The translations under genes and the position numbers were made by a program. Below the pieces are notes generated by a model that searched no databases, was not told where the DNA came from, and saw nothing but the letters and a program-made list of their open reading frames with translations. Positions 16,277 to 24,914 of a DNA stretch of 64,000 nucleotides are shown here, piece by piece. Numbering within the stretch: position 1 is the first letter of the stretch; every line of letters begins with the position of its first letter. The stretch spans positions 6,855 through 70,854 of the forward strand of contig DHQO01000001.1 of assembly GCA_002408125.1 (NCBI GenBank). Reading direction: 5' to 3'. This DNA comes from Hyphomonadaceae bacterium UBA5336. Lineage in GTDB: Bacteria; Pseudomonadota; Alphaproteobacteria; Caulobacterales; Hyphomonadaceae.

Positions 16277-16567
16277 ATGGCCGACAATCTCGGAGCAGAG
16301 GCTTTTCTTGCCGCCCGTCCGGAATGGGCACGCGCCGATGATAAACGCGAGGCGGTGTCCCGCCGTTTCAAGTTCGCCGATTTCAAGACCGCCTGGGCTT
16401 TCATGTCTGCGTGCGCGCTGAAGGCCGAGCAGATGGATCACCATCCTGAATGGTTCAATGTCTACTCCACGGTGGATGTGGTGCTGACCACCCATGACGC
16501 TGGCGGTGTCACCGAAAAGGATGCCGAACTGGCCGATTTCATGGAGGGTTTGGCGGGCAAGCTCTGA
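16277..16567 (+). CDS. phhB: Pterin-4-alpha-carbinolamine dehydratase
   Basis: 96 residues, with AAGGAG upstream of the ATG. The family motif MDHHPEWFNVYSTVDVVL and the following TTHDAGGVTEKDAELADFM contain the active-site His pair and the D-x-G-G-x-T block. The enzyme dehydrates 4a-hydroxytetrahydropterin, recycling the cofactor of aromatic amino-acid hydroxylases. No phenylalanine hydroxylase gene is next to it here. Length is normal. Confidence 0.95.
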   Translation: MADNLGAEAFLAARPEWARADDKREAVSRRFKFADFKTAWAFMSACALKAEQMDHHPEWFNVYSTVDVVLTTHDAGGVTEKDAELADFMEGLAGKL

Positions 16568-16655
16568 TCGGGGTTTCCCCAACGCACCGGCTTGACGCGC
16601 GCTCTTCCAGGCGACACGCCCTTCCCCATCAGAAAACAATCAGGAGGAAACGGCC

Positions 16656-17429
16656 ATGGGACGCGTGAGCGGAAAAATGGCGCTGGTGACGGGCGGTGCG
16701 CAGGGGCTCGGCGAAGCGACGGCGAAGATGCTGGCGCGCGAGGGCGCGAAGGTCACGGTCAGCGATATCAACGGTGCGGGCGCCGAGGCTGTGGCCGCCG
16801 CGATCAATGCCGAGCATGGCGACGGGACGGCCTTCGCTTTGCAGCACGATGTCACCGATGGGGACCGCTGGCAGGACGTGCTTCAGGCGGCCCATGACGC
16901 CATGGGCGGGCTGAATGTCCTGGTCAACAATGCCGGGATCGGTTCGATGGCGTCAGTGGAAGACGAGTCCTATGACACTTTCCGCAAGGTGCAGGCCGTC
17001 GACGTGGATTCCATTTTCCTCGGCTGCAAATACGCCATTCCGCTGATGCGCGCCCATGGCATGGGCTCGATCGTGAATATCTCTTCCATCGCCGGCATTG
17101 TGGCGAGCGGAAACTATATTTCCTACAACACCGCCAAGGCGGCGGTGCGGCACATGTCGAAATCCATCGCCCTGCACTGCGCCAAGACGGGCGGGCAGAT
17201 TCGCTGTAACTCGGTGCATCCGGTGTTCATCAACACGCCGATCCTGGACGGCGTGAAGGCCATGTTCGGCGAGGAGGAGGGCCTGGCCAAGCTCGCGCGC
17301 CAGATCCCGCTCGGCCGTGTCGGCGAGCCGGATGATATCGCCTATGCCGTGCTCTATCTCGCCAGCGATGAGAGCAAGCTCGTCACCGGGATCGAACTGA
17401 AAGTGGATGGCGGCATTTCCGCCATGTAG
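16656..17429 (+). CDS. SDR family NAD(P)-dependent oxidoreductase
   Basis: 257 residues, preceded by AGGAGG. Cofactor motif TGGAQGLGEATA, Asp in SDINGAG (NAD preference), NNAG, catalytic Ser in NISSIAG and YNTAKAA with the K. The C-terminal AVLYLASDESKLVTGIELK and DGG are standard for classical SDRs of the 3-alpha/20-beta-hydroxysteroid or cyclohexanol dehydrogenase type. The natural substrate cannot be inferred. It is convergent with the small membrane protein at 17431. Confidence 0.9.
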   Translation: MGRVSGKMALVTGGAQGLGEATAKMLAREGAKVTVSDINGAGAEAVAAAINAEHGDGTAFALQHDVTDGDRWQDVLQAAHDAMGGLNVLVNNAGIGSMASVEDESYDTFRKVQAVDVDSIFLGCKYAIPLMRAHGMGSIVNISSIAGIVASGNYISYNTAKAAVRHMSKSIALHCAKTGGQIRCNSVHPVFINTPILDGVKAMFGEEEGLAKLARQIPLGRVGEPDDIAYAVLYLASDESKLVTGIELKVDGGISAM

Positions 17430-17430
17430 C

Positions 17431-17673
17431 TCAGGCCTCCGCAAGCTGTCTTTGATGCGCCATGCGGCGCTGGTGGCGTGCGCGCAGCAGCGGGGCGATC
17501 TTCCATGAGATGGGGATCGCCAGTGCCACGCTGACCAGTACGGCAAGTGGAATGAAAAGGGCGGCATTGGCTTTCAGGGCGGGAATGTAGAGCACGGTCA
17601 GCAGGGCGGCGCCGAAGAGCACGCCCTGGACCATGCCGTACAAGACCAGTGAGATGGCAGTCCTGTTGGTCAT
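17431..17673 (-). CDS. Small two-helix membrane protein
   Basis: 80 residues. Two transmembrane helices are visible: SLVLYGMVQGVLFGAALLTVLY (~9-30) and AALFIPLAVLVSVALAIPIS (~37-57). The tail is cationic and cytoplasmic (RARHQRRMAHQRQ). No family recognised. Its stop abuts the SDR stop; it is divergent from the VOC gene at 17814. Confidence 0.75.
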   Translation of the reverse strand: MTNRTAISLVLYGMVQGVLFGAALLTVLYIPALKANAALFIPLAVLVSVALAIPISWKIAPLLRARHQRRMAHQRQLAEA

Positions 17674-17813
17674 GAGGGTCTCCTTGGAGTTGGTCTGTAC
17701 AGACCAACGTTCTGCTCGGCGCCTGTGTTCCGGTGTCCCGGTTCACGGAATCCGCTTTCCAGAAACAAAAGTTCCTGTTACGTTCTCTTCCATCCATAAG
17801 CTTGGAGGGATCG

Positions 17814-18197
17814 ATGATCGGATATGTGACGCTGGGGACGAACGACCTGGAGCGCGCCGCGAAATTCTATGATGCGCTGGCCGCCGAGCTGGGCGTGTCG
17901 CGCATGATGGAAGAGGACATGTTCATTGCCTGGGGCACGCCCGGCGGGCCTGCGGGTGTCGCCGCCACGCGCCCCTTTGACGGCAATGCTGCGACGGTCG
18001 GCAACGGGACCATGGTGGCGCTGGAGGCGAAGGATACCGCCCAGGTCGATCGGCTCTACCAGATCGCGCTGGCCAATGGTGGAACCGATGAAGGCAAGCC
18101 CGGCCCGCGCGGCGAGGAGGGCTTTTACGCCGGCTATTTCCGTGATCCGGACGGCAACAAGCTGAACGCCTTCACCATCGTCTCGGCCGAGGGCTGA
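17814..18197 (+). CDS. VOC family protein
   Basis: 127 residues from ATG 17814 with GGAGGG upstream. It starts MIGYVTLGTNDLERAAKFYDALA and ends with the FYAGYFRDPDGNKLNAF motif characteristic of glyoxalase/bleomycin-resistance (vicinal oxygen chelate) folds. A close paralogue lies at 33317-33730 on the other strand. The usual metal ligands are only partly recognisable, so substrate and metal dependence are unknown. Confidence 0.88.
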   Translation: MIGYVTLGTNDLERAAKFYDALAAELGVSRMMEEDMFIAWGTPGGPAGVAATRPFDGNAATVGNGTMVALEAKDTAQVDRLYQIALANGGTDEGKPGPRGEEGFYAGYFRDPDGNKLNAFTIVSAEG

Positions 18198-18201
18198 AAC
18201 T

Positions 18202-19467
18202 TCAGCCCGGATGACGGCGCAGCATCAGGACGGAATATATTGTGAGCAAGGCCATGACCCCCGCAGATGCCATGAAGGGCAGGGCCGGAAACATCTGGTA
18301 GAGGCCTGCGCCCATCAGCGGTCCGAAGATGAACCCGGTGGGCGGCGCAGCAGCCAGAAGGGCTGCCGCCGCGCCCTGTTCGTGGCGCGCAACCGACAGG
18401 CTGCCGAGCGCATTGGCAGACGACACGGCCAGGGCTGCCCCGGCGCCGACAAGCACGAAACAGGCGCACAGCGCCCAGAAGGGATGAAACAGGTCGGCGC
18501 CGATATAGCCGGCTCCGACCATGGCCAGTCCGATAGGCAGCACGCGGCGCGGCTCTGGCCTGCGCGGCTGGACATAGCCGAACTGCATTATGATCATGCC
18601 GATTGCCAGGCAGGCAAAAGCGGTCCCTGTATGCTGAACCGCGGCTTCGCCGGCAGAGAGACCGGGCTTGTCGACGAACTGGTACCTGTCCTCGATAAAC
18701 CAGCCCAGGGTTTGCTGAATCATGCCTATGGCAACGAAATAGCAGAACAGGAACGCAAGATGGGGAAAGACGCGGGCATCGCGCACAGATAGCGGTTTTG
18801 GCCGCCGCAGGTCGCGTGGGGTCTTGCGGGTCTCGGTCGGCGGCAGGACAAAGGCGAGCACCAGTCCGACGCCGATATTCAGGGCAATCGTGCCCCACAG
18901 GGGAACCAGCTCGCCAAAATCGGCGAGCACCGAGGCGCCTGCCGGCCCGATGATCGAGCCGATGCTCACCGAGGCACCAAGCATTCCGAGGCCGCCTGCG
19001 CGTGTCATCGCCGTGGTTGCATCGGTCATGGCCGCCATGGCCGAGGGCTGGAGCCCGGGTGAAAGCAGGCCGAACCAGATCCGCACAAAGACCAGCAGGG
19101 CAAACATGGAAAGGCCGGTGACAAGGCCCTGAAGCGCGGCCGACAGGGCAAAGAGAAAGGCCATGTTCGTCAGGCCCATGGCGAGCAGGGAAAACACCAT
19201 GACCCGCTTGCGCCCGACCCGGTCGGCCAGCCGTCCCCACCAGGGGATCATCAGCGCATAAATGGCGGCAGAGAGCGTCAGAATTCCCGCCACCTGGATT
19301 TCCTGCAGCCCGGCTTTCCTTGCGAGCGGTGCAACAACCACGAAATTGATCGTCATTCCCGCGCCCATCGCCACCATGGCCAGCGCGATGACGCCTTGCT
19401 GCAGCGCGCTCAGCGGCCGCAGCGGTAGCTCATCGGCGTCAGAAGGATCCGGACTGGTATCAGGCAT
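18202..19467 (-). CDS. MFS transporter
   Basis: 421 residues with about 12 hydrophobic segments. Between TM2 and TM3 is the family loop GRLADRVGRKRVMV. The polar N-terminus (~20 residues) is followed by LQQGVIALAMVAMGAGM. Pro- and Gly-rich helices such as GPAGASVLADFG and PPTGFIFGPLMGAGLY suggest a drug/proton antiporter (DHA1) type. Substrate is unknown. It is convergent with the VOC gene (4 bp apart) and divergent from yggT. Confidence 0.9.
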   Translation of the reverse strand: MPDTSPDPSDADELPLRPLSALQQGVIALAMVAMGAGMTINFVVVAPLARKAGLQEIQVAGILTLSAAIYALMIPWWGRLADRVGRKRVMVFSLLAMGLTNMAFLFALSAALQGLVTGLSMFALLVFVRIWFGLLSPGLQPSAMAAMTDATTAMTRAGGLGMLGASVSIGSIIGPAGASVLADFGELVPLWGTIALNIGVGLVLAFVLPPTETRKTPRDLRRPKPLSVRDARVFPHLAFLFCYFVAIGMIQQTLGWFIEDRYQFVDKPGLSAGEAAVQHTGTAFACLAIGMIIMQFGYVQPRRPEPRRVLPIGLAMVGAGYIGADLFHPFWALCACFVLVGAGAALAVSSANALGSLSVARHEQGAAAALLAAAPPTGFIFGPLMGAGLYQMFPALPFMASAGVMALLTIYSVLMLRRHPG

Positions 19468-19559
19468 CGAACAGACCTAGACCCGGTCTGACTCCTTGCC
19501 AATCGCGATTCAACCCTATCTATGCGTCAATCGAGACCGATTTTTCGGAGATGTTTTAA

Positions 19560-19868
19560 ATGCTTGAGCCCCTTGCGCCGCTATATGTGTACTTCCTGTA
19601 CCCCATCCTCACCCTGCTGTTCTTCGTGCTGTTGGTCTATGTGGTGTTCGGTTGGCTGATCGTGGGCGGCGTGGTCTCGCTGCATAACCAGACCGTGCGG
19701 CAGATCTACTCCATGCTCGAAAGCGTGGTCGAGCCGCTTGCCGCGCCGCTGCGCAGGATCATTCCGCCGCTCGGACAGCTCGACCTGTCGGTTTTCGTGC
19801 TGTTCCTGCTCATCATCTTTGTGCGCGACTGGCTGTTGCCTGTCCTGTTCGGGCTCAGGTCCTGGTAG
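19560..19868 (+). CDS. YggT family membrane protein
   Basis: 102 residues with two hydrophobic helices (ILTLLFFVLLVYVVFGWLIV and LSVFVLFLLIIFVRDWLLP). The central PLAAPLRRIIPPLGQLDLS stretch matches the family motif between the helices. YggT proteins are inner-membrane proteins linked to osmotic or ion homeostasis in some bacteria. It is followed directly by the DUF167 gene and folD, a common alphaproteobacterial order. Confidence 0.92.
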   Translation: MLEPLAPLYVYFLYPILTLLFFVLLVYVVFGWLIVGGVVSLHNQTVRQIYSMLESVVEPLAAPLRRIIPPLGQLDLSVFVLFLLIIFVRDWLLPVLFGLRSW

Positions 19869-19876
19869 GACAAACG

Positions 19877-20158
19877 GTGACTGTCCGCGTCACGCCGCGC
19901 GCCGGCAGGGATGCGATTGATGGGCCGGGCGAGGATGCAGACGGCCGCCCGCTCCTGAAGCTGCGCGTGCGCGCTGTGCCCGAGGATGGCAAGGCCAATG
20001 CGGCGGTCGAGGCGCTGCTGGCCAGGACGCTCGGCATCTCCAAGCGGCAGGTGGCGGTGGTCTCGGGCGGCAAATCGCGTATTAAACGCGTCGAACTGGC
20101 GGATCTGGATGAGGGCGCCGCCGCGCGACTTGAGGAGCTGATGGGCCATGGCAGCTGA
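19877..20158 (+). CDS. DUF167 (YggU) family protein
   Basis: 93 residues from GTG 19877. VRVTPRAGRDAIDG, LKLRVRAVPEDGKANAAVEALLA and VVSGGKSRIKRVEL are the family blocks. The protein is a small conserved alpha/beta protein without a firm function. It begins 8 bp after yggT and overlaps folD by 11 bp, so the three genes are one operon. Confidence 0.92.
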   Translation: MTVRVTPRAGRDAIDGPGEDADGRPLLKLRVRAVPEDGKANAAVEALLARTLGISKRQVAVVSGGKSRIKRVELADLDEGAAARLEELMGHGS

Positions 20159-21035
20159 GATCATCGACGGAAAAGCGATCGCCGCAGATGTGCGCGCCAA
20201 TGTGGCCGCCGCTGTGGCGGGCCTGCCCAAAGCGCCAACGCTGGCGGTTGTCCTGGTCGGCGACAATGCCGCCAGCCAGGTCTATGTGCGCAACAAGGTA
20301 CGCCAGACCGAGGAGGCCGGAATGGTCTCCATCCACAAACACCTGCCGGCCGACGCCACCCAGTTCGAGGTGGAAAACCTGATCTCCGATCTCAATGCCG
20401 ACCCGGAAGTGGACGGCATCCTGTTGCAATTGCCTCTGCCGAAGCACCTGCATGAGCCCTCCGCCATTGAGAAGATCGACCCGGCCAAGGATGTCGACGG
20501 ACTGACGGAGACAAGCGCCGGGCGCCTCGCCCTCGGCAAGCCGGGCCTTGCGCCCTGTACGCCCACTGGCTGCGTCATCCTCGCCAAGCGCGCGCTGGCT
20601 GACAATCTGTCGGGCAAGCACTGCGTGGTGATCGGCCGCTCCATCCTCGTCGGCAAGCCGGCCGCGCTGCTCTTCCTGGCGGAGAACTGCACCGTTACCA
20701 TCGCCCATTCGCGCACGGCCGATCTCGGCGAGGTCTGCCGGTCCGCCGATATCCTGGTGCCCGCTGTGGGCCGGCCCGGTATCGTCACTGGCGACATGGT
20801 CAAACCCGGTGCCACCGTCATTGATGTCGGTATCAATCGCGTGCCCGCTCCGGAAAAGGGCGAGGGCAAGACGAAGCTGGTCGGCGATGCGGAGTTTGAG
20901 AGCTGCGCGGCGGTGGCCGGCCATATCACGCCGGTGCCCGGCGGTGTCGGCCCGATGACCATTGCCTGCCTCCTGCGCAATACCGTGATCGCGGCTTGCG
21001 CGCGCCGGGGCTGGAGCCTGCCGGACACACTCTAA
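20148..21035 (+). CDS. folD: Bifunctional methylenetetrahydrofolate dehydrogenase/cyclohydrolase
   Basis: 295 residues. The active-site YVRNKVRQTEEAG segment (Tyr and Lys), GILLQLPLPKHL, PCTPTGCVILA and the Rossmann VVIGRSILVGKPAALLF with PGGVGPMTIACLLRNT identify FolD. It interconverts 5,10-methylene- and 10-formyl-tetrahydrofolate with NADP in the cytoplasm. It is third in the yggT-DUF167-folD operon. A hairpin at 21121-21146 (TTCCGCC/GGCGGAA) lies downstream and may terminate the transcript. Confidence 0.97.
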   Translation: MAAEIIDGKAIAADVRANVAAAVAGLPKAPTLAVVLVGDNAASQVYVRNKVRQTEEAGMVSIHKHLPADATQFEVENLISDLNADPEVDGILLQLPLPKHLHEPSAIEKIDPAKDVDGLTETSAGRLALGKPGLAPCTPTGCVILAKRALADNLSGKHCVVIGRSILVGKPAALLFLAENCTVTIAHSRTADLGEVCRSADILVPAVGRPGIVTGDMVKPGATVIDVGINRVPAPEKGEGKTKLVGDAEFESCAAVAGHITPVPGGVGPMTIACLLRNTVIAACARRGWSLPDTL

Positions 21036-21071
21036 CTCCTTCGCAATGCAGCAATTTCAACGGGCGCTGAA

Positions 21072-21201
21072 GGGGAATTCCCCGTTTCGGGCACCCGCGC
21101 CTGCCCTGCCCGCAATATCCTTCCGCCATTCGGCCCTTCGGCGGAAGATATGCGTTATTTTTGTGGGATGCTTGAAGGATGGCGCCCTGAAATGGCATAT
21201 T
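21072..21201 (+). promoter_or_regulatory. Leader of the branched-chain dehydrogenase operon
   Basis: Contains the perfect palindrome GGGGAATTCCCC (21072-21083), a hairpin TTCCGCC/GGCGGAA (21121-21146) and a possible promoter TTGAAG (21172) with CATATT (21196), 18 bp apart. GGAGG for the E1alpha ATG is at ~21236. The palindrome could be an operator. All assignments are by eye. Confidence 0.35.
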
Positions 21202-21250
21202 ACGGAGAAGAATAACTCAGAATTTAGAACAAATTGGAGGTCATTTTCCC

Positions 21251-22480
21251 ATGGGCAAGGCAGAACCGAGGATTTCCGTTCCCGCTCCCGCCTTTCGTCC
21301 GGGAGATACGCCTGGCTTCTCCAGGCTCGGCCTGCCGCGCCCTGGCCATCATGCCAGGCCTGACATCCTGGCCGATGCTGCCGAGATCCGCGATCTCGCC
21401 TTCGGCCTTGTCGGTGTGCTCGACGAGGAGGCCAACGCGGTCGGCGACTGGGCGCCGGGCCTGAGCCCTGAGGAGCTTCGCGCCGGCCTCAAAACCATGG
21501 TGCTGACCCGCGAATACGACAATCGCATGCTGAAGATGCAGCGCACCAAGCGCCTGTCTTTCTACATGAAGTCGCTCGGCGAGGAGGCTGTCGCAGTCGC
21601 TGCGACCCAGGCGCTTGATGCCGGGGACATGCTGTTTCCGTCCTATCGCCAGCAGGGCGCGCTGATCCAGCGCGGCGCGGAACTCGTGGACATGATGTGC
21701 CACTGCATTTCCAATTCGCGCGACAATCTGAAAGGCCGTCAGTTGCCGGTCCATTATACCCGCAAGGATCTCAATTGGTTCTCGGTGTCGGGCAATCTCG
21801 GCACGCAATTTCCCCAGGCCGTCGGCTGGTCCATGGCCAGCGCGCTGAAGGGCGAAACCGCCATTGCCTGCTCCTGGATCGGCGACGGCACCACTGCCGA
21901 GGGCGACTTCCACGCCGCGATGACGCTGGCCTCGACCTATAACGCGCCGGTGGTGCTCAATGTGGTCAACAATCAGTGGGCCATTTCGATGCACAACTCG
22001 ATTTCCGGCGGCAAGGCGCCGAGCTTTGCCGCCAAGGCGATCGGCTATGGCATTCCGGGTATCCGGGTGGATGGCAACGACTATCTCGCCGTCGCCGCCG
22101 TGACCAGATGGGCCGCCGAGCGCGCCCGGGGTGGCGGCGGGCCGACCCTGATCGAGAGCTATACCTATCGCGGTGAGGCGCACTCGACCTCCGACGATCC
22201 GTCGAAATACCGCCCCAAGGACGAATACGAAGCCTGGCCGCTCGGCGACCCGGTCGAGCGCCTGCGCGCCCATCTGATCAAGCTCGGCGAATGGGACGGC
22301 GAGCAGCACGAGGCCTGGCAGGCCGAGTGCAAGCAAGCCGTTGCCGATGCCTGGAAAGAAGCCCTGACCTACGGCACGCTGGAGGAAGGCCCGCACGCGC
22401 CGGTGCCGACCATGTTCGAGGATGTCTTCACCGCCCAGCCCTGGCACCTGCGCCGCCAGCGCCAGGAACTTGGTGTCTAG
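21251..22480 (+). CDS. bkdA1: Branched-chain 2-oxoacid dehydrogenase E1 alpha subunit
   Basis: 409 residues. The thiamine-diphosphate motif is GDGTTAEGDFHAAMTLAST ending in NNQWAIS. RTKRLSFYMKSLGEEAVAV, SYRQQGALI and the C-terminal YRGEAHSTSDDPSKYR phosphorylation-loop-like region match the 2-oxoisovalerate dehydrogenase type, not pyruvate dehydrogenase. With E1beta it decarboxylates the 2-oxo acids of Val, Leu and Ile. It is first gene of a four-gene operon encoding the complete complex. Confidence 0.95.
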   Translation: MGKAEPRISVPAPAFRPGDTPGFSRLGLPRPGHHARPDILADAAEIRDLAFGLVGVLDEEANAVGDWAPGLSPEELRAGLKTMVLTREYDNRMLKMQRTKRLSFYMKSLGEEAVAVAATQALDAGDMLFPSYRQQGALIQRGAELVDMMCHCISNSRDNLKGRQLPVHYTRKDLNWFSVSGNLGTQFPQAVGWSMASALKGETAIACSWIGDGTTAEGDFHAAMTLASTYNAPVVLNVVNNQWAISMHNSISGGKAPSFAAKAIGYGIPGIRVDGNDYLAVAAVTRWAAERARGGGGPTLIESYTYRGEAHSTSDDPSKYRPKDEYEAWPLGDPVERLRAHLIKLGEWDGEQHEAWQAECKQAVADAWKEALTYGTLEEGPHAPVPTMFEDVFTAQPWHLRRQRQELGV

Positions 22481-22502
22481 GTCACCCGTTTGCTGCACAT
22501 CC

Positions 22503-22612
22503 CTCATCCTGAGCGGCGACGAAGGATGTGCCCAAGTTTAAGAGTACGGTCTTGCAAGCCCGCCTTCATGGTTCGTCTCCGCTCACCATGAGGGCTCACG
22601 GAGTTCGAGGGT
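22503..22612. repeat. Palindromic interspersed repeat between E1alpha and E1beta
   Basis: The intergenic region holds CCCTCATCCTGAG with CGACGAAGGATG (~22503-22528) and a second, partly inverted copy ATGGTTCG...CTCACCATGAGGG (~22569-22593). These words are typical of palindromic repeats scattered between genes in many alphaproteobacteria. It sits inside an operon and would be transcribed as hairpins that may alter expression of downstream genes. Confidence 0.55.
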
Positions 22613-22618
22613 CGTCAT

Positions 22619-23635
22619 ATGCCCCAGATGAACATGATGCAGGCGCTGACCAGCGCCATGGATGTGAAACTCGCCGAGGATGAGCGCGTGCTCGCCTTCG
22701 GCGAGGATGTCGGCTATTTCGGCGGCGTTTTCGGGGTGACGCGCGGCCTGCAGGAGAAATACGGTTCTTCCCGCGTCTTCGACGCGCCGATCAATGAGGG
22801 CGCGATCATCGCCATGGCGATGGGCATGGCCACAAACGGTATGCGCCCGATCGCCGAGATCCAGTTCGCCGACTATATTTTCCCGGGTTTCGACCAGATC
22901 ATTTCCGAACTCACCCGCATCCGCTACCGCTCGGCTGGCCAGTACACCGCGCCGGTGACGATCCGCACCCCCTGTGGTGGCGGCATCTATGGCGGTCAGA
23001 CCCATTCGATGAGCCCGGAAGCCTTTTTCACCCATATTCCCGGCCTGGTCGTCGCCATGCCGTCCAATCCCTATGACGCCAAGGGCCTGCTGATTTCCTG
23101 CATCGAGAGCGACGATCCCGCGCTCTTCTTCGAGCCGAAACGGCTCTATAATGGCCCCTTCGACGGCGATCCGAACAAGCCGCAATCCTCATGGAAAGAC
23201 CATCCGAAAGGCGAAGTGCCCGAGGGCAATTACACCGTCCCGCTGGGTGTTGCCGATGTCGTGCGCGAGGGTTCCGACGTCACTGTCGTCGCCTATGGCA
23301 CCATGGTGCATGTCGCGCTGGCCGCCGCCGAGGCCGAGGGTGTGGATGCCGAGATCATCGACCTTCGCACGCTGATCCCCTACGATATCGACACGGTCGC
23401 GCGCTCCGTTCAGAAGACCGGGCGCTGCGTGATCCTGCACGAGGCCCCGCGCACATCCGGATTTGGCGCCGAGCTTGCCGCGCAGATCCAGGAAGACTGT
23501 TTCTATTCCCTCGAAGCGCCGATCCAGCGCGTCACCGGCTGGGACACGCCTTATCCGCACGCGCATGAATGGAGCTATTTCCCCGGCCAGGAGCGTGTCG
23601 CCCGCGCCCTCAAGAAAACCGTGGAGTTTGCCTGA
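22619..23635 (+). CDS. bkdA2: Branched-chain 2-oxoacid dehydrogenase E1 beta subunit
   Basis: 338 residues. FGEDVGYFGGVFGVTRGL, FDAPINEGAIIAMAMGMA, IQFADYIFPGFDQI and the C-terminal VTGWDTPYPHAHEWSYFPG are characteristic of the transketolase-like beta subunit. It completes the heterotetrameric E1. The stop codon overlaps the E2 start by one base (TGATG), while 138 bp separate it from E1alpha, the only long gap in the operon. Confidence 0.95.
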   Translation: MPQMNMMQALTSAMDVKLAEDERVLAFGEDVGYFGGVFGVTRGLQEKYGSSRVFDAPINEGAIIAMAMGMATNGMRPIAEIQFADYIFPGFDQIISELTRIRYRSAGQYTAPVTIRTPCGGGIYGGQTHSMSPEAFFTHIPGLVVAMPSNPYDAKGLLISCIESDDPALFFEPKRLYNGPFDGDPNKPQSSWKDHPKGEVPEGNYTVPLGVADVVREGSDVTVVAYGTMVHVALAAAEAEGVDAEIIDLRTLIPYDIDTVARSVQKTGRCVILHEAPRTSGFGAELAAQIQEDCFYSLEAPIQRVTGWDTPYPHAHEWSYFPGQERVARALKKTVEFA

Positions 23636-24906
23636 TGGCCGAATACAAGCTGCGCATGCCCGATGTCGGCGAGGGTGTCGTCGAGGCCGAAATTGTCGCC
23701 TGGCATGTCAAACCCGGCGACATGGTCGAGGAAGATCAGGACCTTGTCGATGTGATGACCGACAAGGCGACGGTGGAAATCCCTGCGCCGGTCTCCGGCA
23801 AGGTGGTCTCCGTGCACGGCGAGCCCGGCGACATGATCGCGGTGGGCACGGAAATCCTCGTCATTGCGACCGAGGCCGATGTGGATACGGAGCAGGCTGA
23901 GCCTGCAGCCGCAGAAGCCGCGCCCGAGCCGGCTGAGGCTGAAGCGCCTGCACCGAAAGCGCCGGAAAAGCCCAAGCCCCGCCCTGCGCCGGCCCCGCAA
24001 CAGCTCGATCCGCCCGTGGCAGGCGGTCGGGTCCTCGCCAGCCCCGCCGTGCGCGCCCGTGCGCTGGAGCTGGATGTCGATCTTGCCGGCGTGACGGGTT
24101 CCGGCCCGGCCGGCCGCGTGACGCGCCAGGATCTGGAAGACTTCGTGGCGGCAGGTGGCCGCGCGGTTGCGCGCACTGCCGCCCCGGCTGGTCCGGCGCG
24201 CACGAAGCGCACTGGCGTGCGCGAGGAGAAAGTGATCGGCCTGCGCCGCAAGATCGCCCAGAACATGGAAGCGGCCTGGCGCGTGCCGATGATCACCTAT
24301 GTCGAGGAGGTGGACGTCACCGAGGTCGAGGCGCTGCGCAAATCGCTGAATGGCGACCGCGCCGAGGGCGAGCCCAAGCTGACCCTGCTGCCCTTCCTCG
24401 CCACCGCGCTCACCCGCGCCCTCCCCGACGTGCCCCAGGCGAATGCGCATTACGATGCCGAGGCCGGAACGCTAAGCGTGCACGAGGCCGCCCATATCGG
24501 CATCGCCACGGCGACCGAGAACGGCCTCGTCGTCCCGGTCCTTCGCCATGCCGAGGCCATCGATGTCTGGCAGATGGCCGGCGAGATCTCGCGCCTGTCA
24601 GCCGCTGCTCGCGACGGCAAGGCGAGCCGGGAGGAACTTTCCGGCTCCACCATCACCATCACCTCACTCGGTGCGATTGGGGGCGTTGTCACCACGCCAC
24701 TGATCAACACGCCGGAAACCGCGATTATTGGCGTCAACAAGATGGCCGAGCGCCCCGTTTTCGATGGCGCCGGCCGTGTCGTGCCGCGCCTGTTCATGAA
24801 TCTCAGCTCCAGCTTCGATCATCGCATCGTCGATGGCTTTGAGGCCGCGACCCTGATCCAGAAAATCCGTGCCCTGCTGGAAAGCCCGGCGCGGCTCTTC
24901 ATGTAG
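23635..24906 (+). CDS. bkdB: Dihydrolipoamide acyltransferase E2 of branched-chain complex
   Basis: 423 residues. One N-terminal lipoyl domain (1-~80) with the lipoylated Lys44 in VMTDKATVEIP, an Ala/Pro/Glu-rich linker (~85-130), a peripheral-subunit-binding domain (~135-173, LASPAVRARALELDVDLAG) and a catalytic domain with NMEAAWRVPMIT and the active-site SSSFDHRIVDG near 395. It transfers the acyl group to CoA and forms the core of the complex. The start overlaps the E1beta stop. Confidence 0.95.
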   Translation: MAEYKLRMPDVGEGVVEAEIVAWHVKPGDMVEEDQDLVDVMTDKATVEIPAPVSGKVVSVHGEPGDMIAVGTEILVIATEADVDTEQAEPAAAEAAPEPAEAEAPAPKAPEKPKPRPAPAPQQLDPPVAGGRVLASPAVRARALELDVDLAGVTGSGPAGRVTRQDLEDFVAAGGRAVARTAAPAGPARTKRTGVREEKVIGLRRKIAQNMEAAWRVPMITYVEEVDVTEVEALRKSLNGDRAEGEPKLTLLPFLATALTRALPDVPQANAHYDAEAGTLSVHEAAHIGIATATENGLVVPVLRHAEAIDVWQMAGEISRLSAAARDGKASREELSGSTITITSLGAIGGVVTTPLINTPETAIIGVNKMAERPVFDGAGRVVPRLFMNLSSSFDHRIVDGFEAATLIQKIRALLESPARLFM

Positions 24907-24914
24907 GACCTCTC

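Noticed and set aside
21046..21363. 105-aa frame upstream of the E1alpha gene
   Set aside because: It runs into the E1alpha gene in another frame, has no family features and overlaps the leader hairpin.
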